From: Dokdonella_A sp966248875
Lineage (GTDB): Bacteria; Pseudomonadota; Gammaproteobacteria; Xanthomonadales; Rhodanobacteraceae
Direction of reading: 5' to 3'
DNA: 8,550 bases
NCBI GenBank assembly: GCA_966248875.1
Contig: CBINBI010000103.1
Location: 1-8,550, forward strand
The notes beneath the pieces were generated by a model, which had not been told where the DNA came from, did no database searches, and was given only the letters and a program-made list of their open reading frames with translations. This document shows, one piece after another, positions 1 through 7,300 of the stretch (position 1 is the first letter of the stretch; every line of letters begins with the position of its first letter). The translations under genes and the position numbers were made by a program.

Positions 1-1607
1 AGAGAGACATCCGGCGTATAGCGGCCCGCGCGGCCCGGAACACCGGGGCCGGTCTGCCAGGACGGCGTCGGAATGTACGCGCTGACGCCGCCGCCGCTTG
101 CAGCGAGCTGCGGATTGCCGCTGCGGTCCAGCGGCTCGTTCCACGCGCCCTCCGGGATGTAGCCGAGCGCGGACAGGAAATCGGCACCGTTGCTGCGCGA
201 CCAATACGTATCCGGATCGTCCTTGTCGGCGAATTCGGTGCCGCCGACGCAGGTGACGTGCTGCGAGGAACACAGGATGTTGGTCGTCTCCGGCTCGCCG
301 GGCTGCGGCGCCGCGTCGAGGCTTGCGCAGCCGGCGACGCCCGCATCGCCCGAGGCGACGAACACCGAAATGCCTTCGGCCGCAGCCTGTGCGAAGAAAT
401 CGTCGAGCCATCGTGCGACCGCGCTGCTGTTGTCGGCTTCGCAGGAGGCGAAGCTGATGCTGAGTACCTTCGCGGGCACGGGATCGGTATCAATCGCGTA
501 GTCCAGCGCGATGTTGACGCCGTCGACCGAACCCACCGTGTCGCTGATGACGAGCTTGATCGGCGCGTCGGGCGCGACGCTGCCTGCGCGCTGCACGTCG
601 AGCGTCGCTTCGAGCTGGTCGATCAGATCGTCGGCGTCATGGCCGCAGTACGGATCGGAGTCGTCGGCGCACGTGGTCAGCGGAGCGCCCGGATCGGCCC
701 CGTCCGGCGGAATGATGACGGTGGGCTGGCGCGAAGGCAGTGCGGCGAGATCCTGAAAATGCGAGACATCCTGATCGTAGACGCGCGCGCGGCCGACGAT
801 CGCGATGGCCTGGCCGCTTCCGCGATAGCCCGCGTCGTACACCGGCCTGACGTTGTAGATCTTCGCGAAGTCGGCCGGGAAGATCGCGTACGAGCAGGTG
901 CTGCCCGAGCAGTTGGATGCCGCCGGATGCGAAGCCGCCGGCGCGAGCGGGCGCGAGCGTGGCGACGACGTGCGCAGCGCCGAGCGGTATCGGATCGTCT
1001 CGAGTCCCGAAACGGCCGAGATGGCATCGGCGAGCGTGGCCGGGATCTCGACACCGGTCGCGTTCGCGATGCGCTTGGCGCCACCGGCCCGGTAGTAGCG
1101 CAGGTTCGTGCGAAACGCCGACGCAATGGCCGCCGCCGTACCGCTGAAGCGGATGCGCGTGCGGCTGTTCGAGACGCCATCGACGTCGAGCCCCTGCGAG
1201 CGCAGCCAGCCGGACACCGCGTCGATGTCGTGCCGCGTCGCGCCGAACCGCTCGCCGATCTCTGTCGGCGTGAGCCAGCGGTGGTAGTTCGTCGACGCCG
1301 GATCCTGCTGCTCCTCGAGCAGGCGTTCGAAAGCCTGCTGGCGTTCCGGCGATCGCTTCAGCATGACGACGAGATGAGCGAGCGAAAGGTTGTCCGGCAC
1401 CGGGCCTTCGTCGGCAGTCGGAGAAATCCAGGCGGCACGCCGCTCGGACAGCGTCACGCGCTGCTCCGGATCGACCGGCTGCACGACACGGTCCGCCGCG
1501 GGCGCGGCAGCGAAGGCGTGAGCGCAGAAGAGAAGGGGCGGAACCAGCCCGGCGAGCGGCGTGCGTGCCGCGTGCGACGAGAGGGCGGTTGCTGGCTCAG
1601 TGGTCAT
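1..1607 (-). CDS. Secreted pre-pro-sedolisin, S53 family serine protease (3' partial)
   Basis: Acid-type serine carboxyl peptidase of the sedolisin/kumamolisin family, secreted as a zymogen that removes its own propeptide. My reverse-strand translation gives 535 residues before the window edge. An N-terminal signal peptide lies at about 1-35 (hydrophobic LAGLVPPLLF, then AHAFAAA). A pro-kumamolisin activation domain spans about 45-205 and includes YHRWLTPTEIGERFG. The catalytic domain starts near 240. Glu333 and Asp337 in QLEATLDVQ match the family's E-x3-D catalytic pair. Asp421 in VASGDAG matches the oxyanion aspartate. The reading ends at RYTPDVS, just before where the SGTS catalytic-serine motif is expected, so the serine lies outside the window. 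The ATG at 1607 has an AGGGA-like ribosome site about 8 bases upstream. The gene lies 79 bases downstream of the desaturase on the same strand and may be cotranscribed. The family call is very secure from the propeptide plus catalytic motifs; activity cannot be judged without the serine. Confidence 0.93.
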   Translation of the reverse strand, partial: MTTEPATALSSHAARTPLAGLVPPLLFCAHAFAAAPAADRVVQPVDPEQRVTLSERRAAWISPTADEGPVPDNLSLAHLVVMLKRSPERQQAFERLLEEQQDPASTNYHRWLTPTEIGERFGATRHDIDAVSGWLRSQGLDVDGVSNSRTRIRFSGTAAAIASAFRTNLRYYRAGGAKRIANATGVEIPATLADAISAVSGLETIRYRSALRTSSPRSRPLAPAASHPAASNCSGSTCSYAIFPADFAKIYNVRPVYDAGYRGSGQAIAIVGRARVYDQDVSHFQDLAALPSRQPTVIIPPDGADPGAPLTTCADDSDPYCGHDADDLIDQLEATLDVQRAGSVAPDAPIKLVISDTVGSVDGVNIALDYAIDTDPVPAKVLSISFASCEADNSSAVARWLDDFFAQAAAEGISVFVASGDAGVAGCASLDAAPQPGEPETTNILCSSQHVTCVGGTEFADKDDPDTYWSRSNGADFLSALGYIPEGAWNEPLDRSGNPQLAASGGGVSAYIPTPSWQTGPGVPGRAGRYTPDVS

Positions 1608-1686
1608 GAGGCGTCCCTGCGTGGCCGGCGCCGCGGTACGGCCGGGAATCGGGCGGCGAAGCGCAATCGTAGGCGAACCGCCGCAA

Positions 1687-2604
1687 TCAGGTCGTGCCCG
1701 CTTGCGCACGTTTCCTGATCAGAGTGTGCCGGGGCGGCGCGCGGTCGAGAAAGCCGAGCGCATGGCACCAGTTCATGACGTGTACGCCTTTCGCGATCTG
1801 CTCGTGCTTGATCCGGTCGCGAAGTTCGACCATGCGCGTCCAGTGCACCTTCGGGCGGTAGTGGTGCTCGGCGTGATAGCCGTTGTAGAGCCAGATCCAG
1901 TTGTAGAGCTTGTTGTAGGTGCTGACGCCCCAGGCGATCGGCGTGTCGGGATCGCCCTTGAAATGCTCGTAGTAGCCGTTCAGCGAGGACAGCGAATGTC
2001 CCAGGTAATAGAACGGCACCAGCGTGAGAAAGGCGCGCCAATCCCAGACGAGGCAGGCGAGATACACGACCACGACGGTCGCGATCTCGATGCGGATCCA
2101 GCGCGCGAGGCGGGGATGCCTGTGTTTGAGGCGCGTGTAGCACTCGCCTATGTCATCACGGAAATAGCTGAGGAAGGTGTACGTCCAAGGACTTTCCGGC
2201 TTGCCGTCCTTGCCGTGCCGGTAGATCGACAAGGGATCGATCGTGGTGCCGTTCGCGCCGATGCGGTCCATGTTGCCGACGTGGTGGCGCAGGTGAACGT
2301 GATGGTAGAACTCCTGCGAGAAGCCGTCGGCGAGCGACAGGATGAAGCTGTAAATGCGATTCAGCACCGGCGAGGCGAAGAACGGATTGTGGATGAAATT
2401 GTGGCTGACCGAATTGATGCTCCAGGAAATGCTGATCGAATAGACGACGGCCAGCGGAATCCATACGGCCCAGGGCATCGCATGGAAGCCGAAAAACAGG
2501 ATCGCGACGAACGCGAGATGGCCGAGGCCGAGCAGGGCCGGAATCGCGTCCCACCGCGTGTGCGCGAAGAACCGGCGCCGGATTGTCAGGGGCTCGGGAT
2601 TCAT
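1687..2604 (-). CDS. Membrane fatty acid desaturase family protein
   Basis: Integral membrane di-iron desaturase/hydroxylase, 305 aa, a usual length for this family. Three histidine boxes are visible: HNFIH (His68, His72), HLRHH (His104, His107, His108) and HAEHH (His244, His247, His248), with further histidines at 203 (GHSLSSLNGYYEH) and 214. Hydrophobic segments lie at about 21-40, 46-63, 174-187 and 191-203, fitting a protein whose histidine boxes face the cytoplasm. Members insert double bonds or hydroxyls into acyl chains using O2 and an electron donor; the substrate here cannot be told. The open frame runs back to 3654 but that extension is antisense to the efflux gene. The ATG at 2604 is chosen because homology-like sequence begins there (MNPEPLTIRRRFFAHTRWD) and AAGGA precedes it. 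It is divergent from the exporter operon, and its base composition is visibly less GC-rich than that operon. Confidence 0.92.
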   Translation of the reverse strand: MNPEPLTIRRRFFAHTRWDAIPALLGLGHLAFVAILFFGFHAMPWAVWIPLAVVYSISISWSINSVSHNFIHNPFFASPVLNRIYSFILSLADGFSQEFYHHVHLRHHVGNMDRIGANGTTIDPLSIYRHGKDGKPESPWTYTFLSYFRDDIGECYTRLKHRHPRLARWIRIEIATVVVVYLACLVWDWRAFLTLVPFYYLGHSLSSLNGYYEHFKGDPDTPIAWGVSTYNKLYNWIWLYNGYHAEHHYRPKVHWTRMVELRDRIKHEQIAKGVHVMNWCHALGFLDRAPPRHTLIRKRAQAGTT

Positions 2605-2673
2605 GAATCCTTGACCATAACAGCCACGATGGTGCCGGCGTATCTTAGCGCTTCGCGCCGCGGGCCCGAGCCC
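2605..2673. promoter_or_regulatory. Short divergent intergenic region, putative promoters
   Basis: These 69 bases separate the desaturase and the exporter operon and must hold the promoters of both, unless transcripts overlap. On the minus strand TAAGAT (complement of 2642-2647) is a reasonable -10 box about 37 bases from the desaturase ATG, but no good -35 box is seen. On the plus strand TTGACC (2611-2616) and TATCTT (2641-2646) resemble -35 and -10 boxes, but the 24-base spacer is too long for a standard sigma-70 promoter. If TATCTT is used, transcription would begin after the alternative ATG at 2629, which favours the start at 2674. Weak evidence. Confidence 0.25.
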
Positions 2674-4092
2674 ATGGGGAACGCCTTTCGCACCGCCATC
2701 GACCGAATCCTGCCAGCCGCCGCGCTTGCGCTCGCTTTCGTGGCGTCCGGCTGCTCGGTCGCGCCGGTCCCGCGGCCGGACGTCGACACTCCGGCGCAGT
2801 GGCGCCATGCGCCCTCGCAGGACACCGCGCTCGGTCCGGCACCGGATCTGCGCGGCTGGTGGCGCGCCTTCGGTGATCCCGATCTCGATCGCCTCGTCGA
2901 GCGCGCGCTGAAAGGCAATCTCACGCTGAAGCAGGCGGGCTATCGCATCGCGGCTGCGCGCGCGATGGCGGGACGCGCCGGTGCGGCGTTCGATCCGGAG
3001 CTCGGCATGCACACGTTTGCCGAGCCGACGCCGGATTCGAGCGCAAGCTATTTCCAGGTCGGCTTCGACGCGCGATGGGAGCTCGGCTTGTTCGGGCGCG
3101 CGGAGAGCACGATGCGCATCGCGGAAGCCGAGCTCGGCTTCGCCGAAAGCGACGCCGAGGCCGCACGCGTCAGCGTCGTCGCCGAGGTCGCGCGCGTCTA
3201 TGTCGAACTGCGCGCAGCCGAGCGCCGCCTCGATCTGCTCACGCGCATCGCGGAGTCGTCGAAAGCAAAAAGCCAGCTGATCGCAACGCGCGAACGGCTG
3301 CGGCTCGCGCGCGCGGCGGACACCGCCGGCAGCGAAGCCGACCACGCATTGGCTGAAGCGGCGCTGGCCGAGCCGCGCCTCGCGATCGAACGCTGCCGGC
3401 AGCAGCTCGCCGTGCTGCTCGGCGAAAGCGAGCCGAACGCCGTCGATGTCGATGCGAACGTCGCGCAGCCGCGACTCGATGCGCTGCGCATCGCCACTGC
3501 TCCGGCCGATCTCCTGCGCACGCGGCCGGAGATCCGGCGCGCCGAGCTTTCGATCCTGAAAGCCGCCGGCGAGCTCGGCATCGCGCAAGCCGATCTCTAT
3601 CCGCGCCTCGCGCTCGGCGGATCGCTGACGTATGCCTCGCGCGTCGTCGGCCACAGCAGGCTCGCCGAGACCGACAGCATCGTCACCGCCGGCCCGCTGA
3701 TCGACATTCCGATCTTCGACTGGGGCGCGCGCCGCGCCGTCGTCAGCGCACGGGACGCCGAGCTTCAGGCGGCGGTGGCGGGCTACCGGCAGGCCGTGCT
3801 CGAAGGCGTCGCCGAGGTCGAGACGGCGATGGCGACGCTCGAGCGACAGCGCGAGCGCGCGGACGATCTCGCCCGTGCGGTGAGCGCGCTCGAGCGCGGC
3901 GAGAACGCGACGGCGACGCTGCGTCGCCTCGGCCTCGCCGACGACGTGGATCGCGAAAACGCGACGACGGCGCTGCTGAAGGCGAAGCTCGAGCTCGGCG
4001 AAGCCGAGGCCGCGCGCAATCTCGCGTTCATCGCGTTGTACAAGGCGCTCGGCGGCGCGCCGCTGCCCGAACCGCCGGCGACGCCGCCATGA
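2674..4092 (+). CDS. Outer membrane efflux lipoprotein, NodT/OprM-type TolC family
   Basis: Trimeric outer membrane channel that carries substrates from a tripartite pump across the outer membrane. From the ATG at 2674 it is 472 aa, normal for the NodT family. The N-terminus is a lipoprotein signal ending in VASGC, with Cys27 as the acylation site. Family hallmarks follow: GWWRAFGDPDLDRLVERAL (61-79), the coiled-coil helices of the first half (about 140-245), and the second-half repeat motif LLRTRPEIRRAE (280-291) with ADLYPRLALGGS (306-317). The C-terminal helix ends at about 460, followed by a Pro-rich tail. An in-frame ATG at 2629 would add 15 residues to the signal; neither start has a clear ribosome site. 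The stop overlaps the permease start (ATGA, 4 bases), indicating translational coupling. The family is certain; the transported substrate is unknown. Confidence 0.93.
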   Translation: MGNAFRTAIDRILPAAALALAFVASGCSVAPVPRPDVDTPAQWRHAPSQDTALGPAPDLRGWWRAFGDPDLDRLVERALKGNLTLKQAGYRIAAARAMAGRAGAAFDPELGMHTFAEPTPDSSASYFQVGFDARWELGLFGRAESTMRIAEAELGFAESDAEAARVSVVAEVARVYVELRAAERRLDLLTRIAESSKAKSQLIATRERLRLARAADTAGSEADHALAEAALAEPRLAIERCRQQLAVLLGESEPNAVDVDANVAQPRLDALRIATAPADLLRTRPEIRRAELSILKAAGELGIAQADLYPRLALGGSLTYASRVVGHSRLAETDSIVTAGPLIDIPIFDWGARRAVVSARDAELQAAVAGYRQAVLEGVAEVETAMATLERQRERADDLARAVSALERGENATATLRRLGLADDVDRENATTALLKAKLELGEAEAARNLAFIALYKALGGAPLPEPPATPP

Positions 4093-5219
4093 TTCCGCTC
4101 GCGCGCAGGACGCTGCTCCACGAATGGCGCCGCTTCCTGCCGTCGGCGCTTGCCGTCGCGTTTTCGGGCCTGCTGCTGCTTGTGCAGGCGGCGTTGGTGT
4201 TCGGCATCTTCGAGAGCGCAGCCGTCTACATCACGAAATCCGGCGGCGATCTCTGGGTCGGTCATCCGGGTACGCAGAGCATCGAGCTCGGCCGGCCGAT
4301 CCCGAACGACACCGAGATCAAGCTGATGATGGATCCCGATGTCGCGCGCGTCGAAGCGTTCAGCTGGCTGGATGGCGACTGGCGCGGGCCGGCGGATCGC
4401 GGCGGCCTGTCGGTGTTCGTCTCCGGCATCGACACGCGTCCGGACGCGATGCTGTTCGCGGGGGTGCTGCCGAAGGATCTCCGCGCCAGGCTCGAGGAGC
4501 CCGACGGCGTCATCGTCGATCGCGCGGACCTGCCCAAGCTCGGCCTCGATGTCGGCGGGCAGGCGGTGATCAACGGCCATCGCGTGCGCATCGTCGGCGT
4601 CGGCGACGGCCTGCGCGCGCTCGGCGGCGTCAACGTCGTCGCCTCGCTCGCGACGGCGCGCCGGCTCGACGACGATCACGGCGGCGTCGAAGTCGCGTAC
4701 TACGTCGTCAAGCTGCGCGACGGTGCCGACGCCGACATCGTGCGAGAACGTCTGCAACCGGCCGGATCGACACCGCGTTACGAAGTCTGGACACGCGACG
4801 CGTTCGCACGCCACGCGGTCGTGTACTGGATGTTCGAGACAGGTGCCGGGCTCGGCGTCGTGTTTCTCGCGCTGGTCGTGTTCGCCGTCGGCGCGATCAT
4901 CACCAGCCAGACACTGATGGGCGCGGTGGCAGGTTCCATCAGCGAATACGCGACGCTGCACGCACTCGGCGTCGGCTTCAGCGACCTGCGCCGCGTCGTG
5001 CTGGCGCAGGCAGGCTGGGTGGGCGCGGTGGGGCTTGCGATCGGGCTCGTCGCGGCGCTGCTCGTCGTGCTGCTCGCGATCCATCATGACGTGCCGGCGC
5101 AGCTCCACGCCTCGACGGTCATCGCGTGTGCCGCGCTGGTCATGGGTATCGCGCTCGTGTCCGGGCTTGCCGCCATGCGCACGCTGCGTCACGCCGATCC
5201 CGCGCTGCTGCTGCGCTGA
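4089..5219 (+). CDS. ABC transporter permease, DevC/MacB-like FtsX family
   Basis: Inner membrane subunit of a mechanotransmission-type ABC exporter, 376 aa. Four hydrophobic segments are visible: one near the N-terminus (about 18-41), then a large periplasmic domain (about 42-250), then three in the C-terminal third (about 252-274, 306-331, 341-363). This is the FtsX/MacB topology. The N-terminal ARRTLLHEWRRF and the ITKSGGDLWVGHPG stretch just after TM1 resemble DevC-type permeases of the DevBCA glycolipid exporter; this is recall of the family, not a search. The size is close to DevC and much smaller than MacB, because there is no fused ATPase. It overlaps the efflux gene by 4 bases and ends 3 bases before the ATPase gene, so the three almost certainly form one complex. 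No adaptor gene of the DevB/MacA type is adjacent within the window. Confidence 0.9.
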   Translation: MIPLARRTLLHEWRRFLPSALAVAFSGLLLLVQAALVFGIFESAAVYITKSGGDLWVGHPGTQSIELGRPIPNDTEIKLMMDPDVARVEAFSWLDGDWRGPADRGGLSVFVSGIDTRPDAMLFAGVLPKDLRARLEEPDGVIVDRADLPKLGLDVGGQAVINGHRVRIVGVGDGLRALGGVNVVASLATARRLDDDHGGVEVAYYVVKLRDGADADIVRERLQPAGSTPRYEVWTRDAFARHAVVYWMFETGAGLGVVFLALVVFAVGAIITSQTLMGAVAGSISEYATLHALGVGFSDLRRVVLAQAGWVGAVGLAIGLVAALLVVLLAIHHDVPAQLHASTVIACAALVMGIALVSGLAAMRTLRHADPALLLR

Positions 5220-5222
5220 CGC

Positions 5223-5933
5223 ATGAGCGCTCTCGTCGCCGAATCGCTGCACAAGTCGTTCGTCACGGGCTCCGTGCGCACGGACGTGCTGCGCGGTCTC
5301 TCGATCGAGGTCGCGGCCGGCGAGCTGACGCTGGTGTCGGGTCCGTCGGGCTGCGGCAAGTCGACGCTGCTCGCGATTCTGAGCGGACTGCTGCGCCCCG
5401 ACGCGGGACGCGCCATCGCGCTCGGCCGCGATCTCGCGCAGCTTTCGCCGCGCGAGCTGGAGCGCTTCCGCCTGCATCACACCGGCTTCGTGTTCCAGGG
5501 CTTCAATCTATTTCCGGCGCTGGACGCCGTCGAGCAGGTCGCGCTGCCGCTCGGCTACCTCGGACTTCGCGATGACGAAGCGCGGCGGCGCGCCAGCGCG
5601 GCGCTCGAGGAAGTCGGCCTCGCCAGCCGCATGCGACTGCGCCCCGCCGAGCTTTCCGGCGGCGAGAAGCAGCGCGTCGCGATCGCGCGCGCGCTCGCCA
5701 AGTCGCCGCAGCTCGTGTTCGCCGACGAGCCGACCAGCGCCCTCGACGCCGCCAACGGACAGATCGTCATCGACACGCTCCACCGCATCGCGCGCAGCCA
5801 CGGCGCGACCGTGCTCTGCGTCAGCCACGATCCCCGTCTCGTCGCACACGCCGATCGCGTGCTGACGATGGAGGACGGGAGGATTCTTGCCGATCGGCGG
5901 ACAGGCGCCTGCATCGAGAAGTCCATGTCGTAA
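5223..5933 (+). CDS. ABC transporter ATP-binding protein, LolD/MacB/DevA-like
   Basis: Cytoplasmic ATPase that powers the permease encoded just upstream; 236 aa, the usual size of a stand-alone LolD/DevA-type subunit. All nucleotide-binding motifs are intact: Walker A GPSGCGKST (40-48), Q-loop Gln92 in VFQGFNLFPAL, signature LSGGEKQ (144-150), Walker B LVFADEP (164-170) with Asp168 and Glu169, D-loop SALD (172-175) and H-loop His202 in VSHDPR. The sequence around the Q-loop and the DEPTSALD stretch place it in the MacB/LolD/FtsE group rather than among importer ATPases. The start ATG follows the permease stop by 3 bases and lacks a strong ribosome site, consistent with coupling. It is the last gene of the operon; no rho-independent terminator is evident after it. 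Confidence 0.95.
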   Translation: MSALVAESLHKSFVTGSVRTDVLRGLSIEVAAGELTLVSGPSGCGKSTLLAILSGLLRPDAGRAIALGRDLAQLSPRELERFRLHHTGFVFQGFNLFPALDAVEQVALPLGYLGLRDDEARRRASAALEEVGLASRMRLRPAELSGGEKQRVAIARALAKSPQLVFADEPTSALDAANGQIVIDTLHRIARSHGATVLCVSHDPRLVAHADRVLTMEDGRILADRRTGACIEKSMS

Positions 5934-6281
5934 AGCTCAGGGTTCGTCTGCCTGCAGCAGGCTAGAGGCTCCAAGCTGCATTCCCACGTCTTGGGAGTTG
6001 CTGGCAGCATTCCAGTCGCTATGCGCAAGATTGGCTAGATATGTTCGCTATCGTGAACAAGTTGTACGACGCACTGCGCCGCCGTGGCAAGAAACCGTCA
6101 CGTCGCGTGTGTCGTCTCGCGCAGACATGCCGCGACGGAAGGAGGGGAATGCCGTGCCGTGCCGTGTGGTTGGACATCCGGATTCTCATCTCGATGGCTG
6201 TTTCCGTCTTTCCAGGCCGCCTGCTCGCCCTCGTGGAACCGCTGTCTCGAGGCAGTGAAGCAACCTTTTCTGTATCGGTCG
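5934..6281. other. Intergenic stretch, no supported gene
   Basis: About 350 bases between the exporter operon and the repeat region. Several open frames cross it, but they show no consistent composition, no clear start context and no recognisable motif. Visible small features are a 5-base stem with 3-base loop at about 5949-5962 without a following T-run, a GTTC-n8-GAAC inverted repeat at 6044-6059, a GGAGGGGA ribosome-site-like sequence at about 6141-6148 before an ATG at 6149, and three tandem GCCGT units at 6151-6165. The frame from 6149 runs to about 6337 but overlaps the pseudogene in another frame and looks like decayed sequence. It may be the scrambled 5' part of the first repeat unit. 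Confidence 0.5.
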
Positions 6282-6619
6282 TGGCCGCATGCCGCCAATC
6301 CTCCGCTCCGGGCGTTGACCGTCAAGCACCCGGTTAAATCGGGCTTCTTGAGGAGGGTCGCGTACCCGGCGACTTGCTGGCTTGCCTCCAGGCCAATCCG
6401 AGTTCGGCAGGCATGAAGCTGGAAGCCGTCATGCTGACGCTGTTTCAGTCGCCGGATGACATTCCCGAGGCGCTTGCCGCGCTACAGGCCGATCCGTATG
6501 TCGAACCGGCCAGCGTGCCGCAGGAGAATTCGCCATGCGTTTCCCGCAAGTTCGGCCAAGCGCGACGATATAGATCGGCCAAGCTTCTCTGCGCGCCACG
6601 CCTGTATAGTGCGGGCTAA
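6282..6619 (+). pseudogene. Truncated, frameshifted copy of the 7409 secreted-protein gene
   Basis: The sequence reads WPHAANPPLRALTVKHPV, matching the intact downstream copy (WPHVANPPLQAFTVKDPV), then loses frame. Alignment with the copy at 7409 shows a single missing T at about 6351 (GA-GGAGG versus GATGGAGG). After that point the homologous frame is the next one, with LEAVMLTLFQSPDDIPEALA shared almost exactly. The signal peptide and the first 45 or so residues are absent, so the copy is broken both by 5' truncation and by frameshift. Past IPEALA it has ALQADPYVEPASVPQENS, which the intact copy lacks. That stretch has the look of a propeptide end or inhibitor-like segment, but I do not recognise the family. 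The frame closes at 6619. Not expected to make a functional protein. Confidence 0.75.
6605..6610 (+). promoter_or_regulatory. Putative -10 box (TATAGT) of the 6641 gene
   Basis: TATAGT matches the sigma-70 -10 consensus at five of six positions and lies 30 bases before the ATG at 6641. The identical box is kept at the same distance before the ATG of the second copy, although the bases between box and ATG have diverged. No convincing -35 box is seen here. Confidence 0.45.
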
Positions 6620-6640
6620 GCTACGCCTAGCGAAGCGTCG

Positions 6641-7189
6641 ATGTTTCTGCATCGGACCGTTCCGAATCTAGCGGTTGTGCTCGCGCTCGCCTCGCCGAGC
6701 GCGCAGGCGTTTTTCGATCCGCCGTGGATCACTCCGGCAGCGCCGAGAGCGGGTGAGATGGTTTCGATCAGTATCCATGGTGGAGTATGCGACGCCATTT
6801 TTTTTAGGCCCGGTTATCCACAGATCACGCAGGACGGCAATTCTGTTCGGATTGTCGAATACGGCGACCATGTCACTCTCGGTGACGAGTGGTGCATATA
6901 CGGTATAGGGACTCTGACCGAGCCAATCGGCGCCTTTCCGCCCGGGGACTACACGCTGACGGTCGATTTAGTGTATGACAACTACCCTTTCGGTCTCGGA
7001 ACCATGACGATCGGCGTGATCCCTTTCACGGTTACGGGTGTGACGCCCAGTGCGCCGGTCCCCGTCTCAACACCCGCATGGATGTCGGCGTTGCTGGTGC
7101 TGATGTCTGGCACAGCGCTTTGGACTTTGCGAATGCGACGACGAAGCCGACCTTTCTCTGACTCGACGAGAGCGTCACACATTACGTAG
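6641..7189 (+). CDS. Secreted protein with CTERM-like C-terminal anchor, copy 1
   Basis: Hypothetical exported protein of 182 aa. It has a Sec signal peptide at 1-23 (cleavage after AQA), a compact beta-rich ectodomain of about 24-135 (WITPAAPRAGEMVSISIHGG, then YDNYPFGLGTMTIGVIPFTV), a PVPVSTPAW motif at 139-147, a hydrophobic segment at about 148-163 and the basic cluster RMRRRSR (164-170). This tripartite tail resembles the IPTL/VPTL-CTERM and PEP-CTERM sorting signals processed by exosortases; the motif here is a variant, so the match is by architecture. Cys50 and Cys85 are kept in both copies and may form a disulfide. The protein continues 12 residues past the basic cluster because the stop codon used in copy 2 is missing here. 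The ribosome site is weak. About two thirds of residues are shared with the 7882 protein by eye. Function unknown. Confidence 0.82.
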   Translation: MFLHRTVPNLAVVLALASPSAQAFFDPPWITPAAPRAGEMVSISIHGGVCDAIFFRPGYPQITQDGNSVRIVEYGDHVTLGDEWCIYGIGTLTEPIGAFPPGDYTLTVDLVYDNYPFGLGTMTIGVIPFTVTGVTPSAPVPVSTPAWMSALLVLMSGTALWTLRMRRRSRPFSDSTRASHIT

Positions 7190-7220
7190 TTCCGGTGCGT
7201 GCAATGCGCGCCGCTGCCGA

Positions 7221-7236
7221 CGCAGAGGCCTCTGCG
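7221..7236. repeat. Perfect 16-bp palindrome, copy 1
   Basis: CGCAGAGGCCTCTGCG reads the same on both strands. It can form an 8-bp cruciform or serve as a dimeric binding site, and it is kept unchanged at 8466-8481. Confidence 0.85.
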
Positions 7237-7272
7237 AGCTTGGCTTTGGTCAACAAAAATACTTTCGGCTTT

Positions 7273-7300
7273 TTGACGCTAAAGGCCCTTCTCATATTTT
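7273..7300 (+). promoter_or_regulatory. Putative promoter of the 7409 gene (TTGACG-16-TATTTT)
   Basis: TTGACG (7273-7278) matches the -35 consensus at five of six positions and is followed after 16 bases by TATTTT (7295-7300), a four-of-six -10 match. It lies about 108 bases before the ATG at 7409 and is the only AT-rich stretch upstream of that gene. The second flank keeps the same spacing with TTGTCG and TATTTT (8519-8546). Confidence 0.35.

Noticed and set aside
258..1718. Long plus-strand frame of 486 codons
   Set aside because: Antisense shadow of the sedolisin gene, whose motifs are unmistakable on the minus strand; the shadow is an Arg-rich sequence without domains.
1561..2673. In-frame plus-strand extension of the efflux gene back to 1561
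   Set aside because: It is antisense to the desaturase and the protease start, has no lipoprotein signal at its N-terminus, and the lipobox at codon 27 from 2674 marks the true start.
2605..3654. Minus-strand extension of the desaturase to 655 aa
   Set aside because: The extra 350 codons are antisense to the efflux lipoprotein and have a low-complexity Arg/Ala-rich composition typical of high-GC shadows.
3783..5480. Long minus-strand frame of 565 codons
   Set aside because: Antisense to the efflux, permease and ATPase genes; Arg/Asp/Ala-rich with no recognisable domain.
5949..5962. Rho-independent terminator after the ABC operon
   Set aside because: Only a 5-base stem (GCCTG/CAGGC) and no T-run follows.
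6151..6165. Three GCCGT units as a functional microsatellite
   Set aside because: Too short to stand out in GC-rich sequence and not linked to a supported gene.
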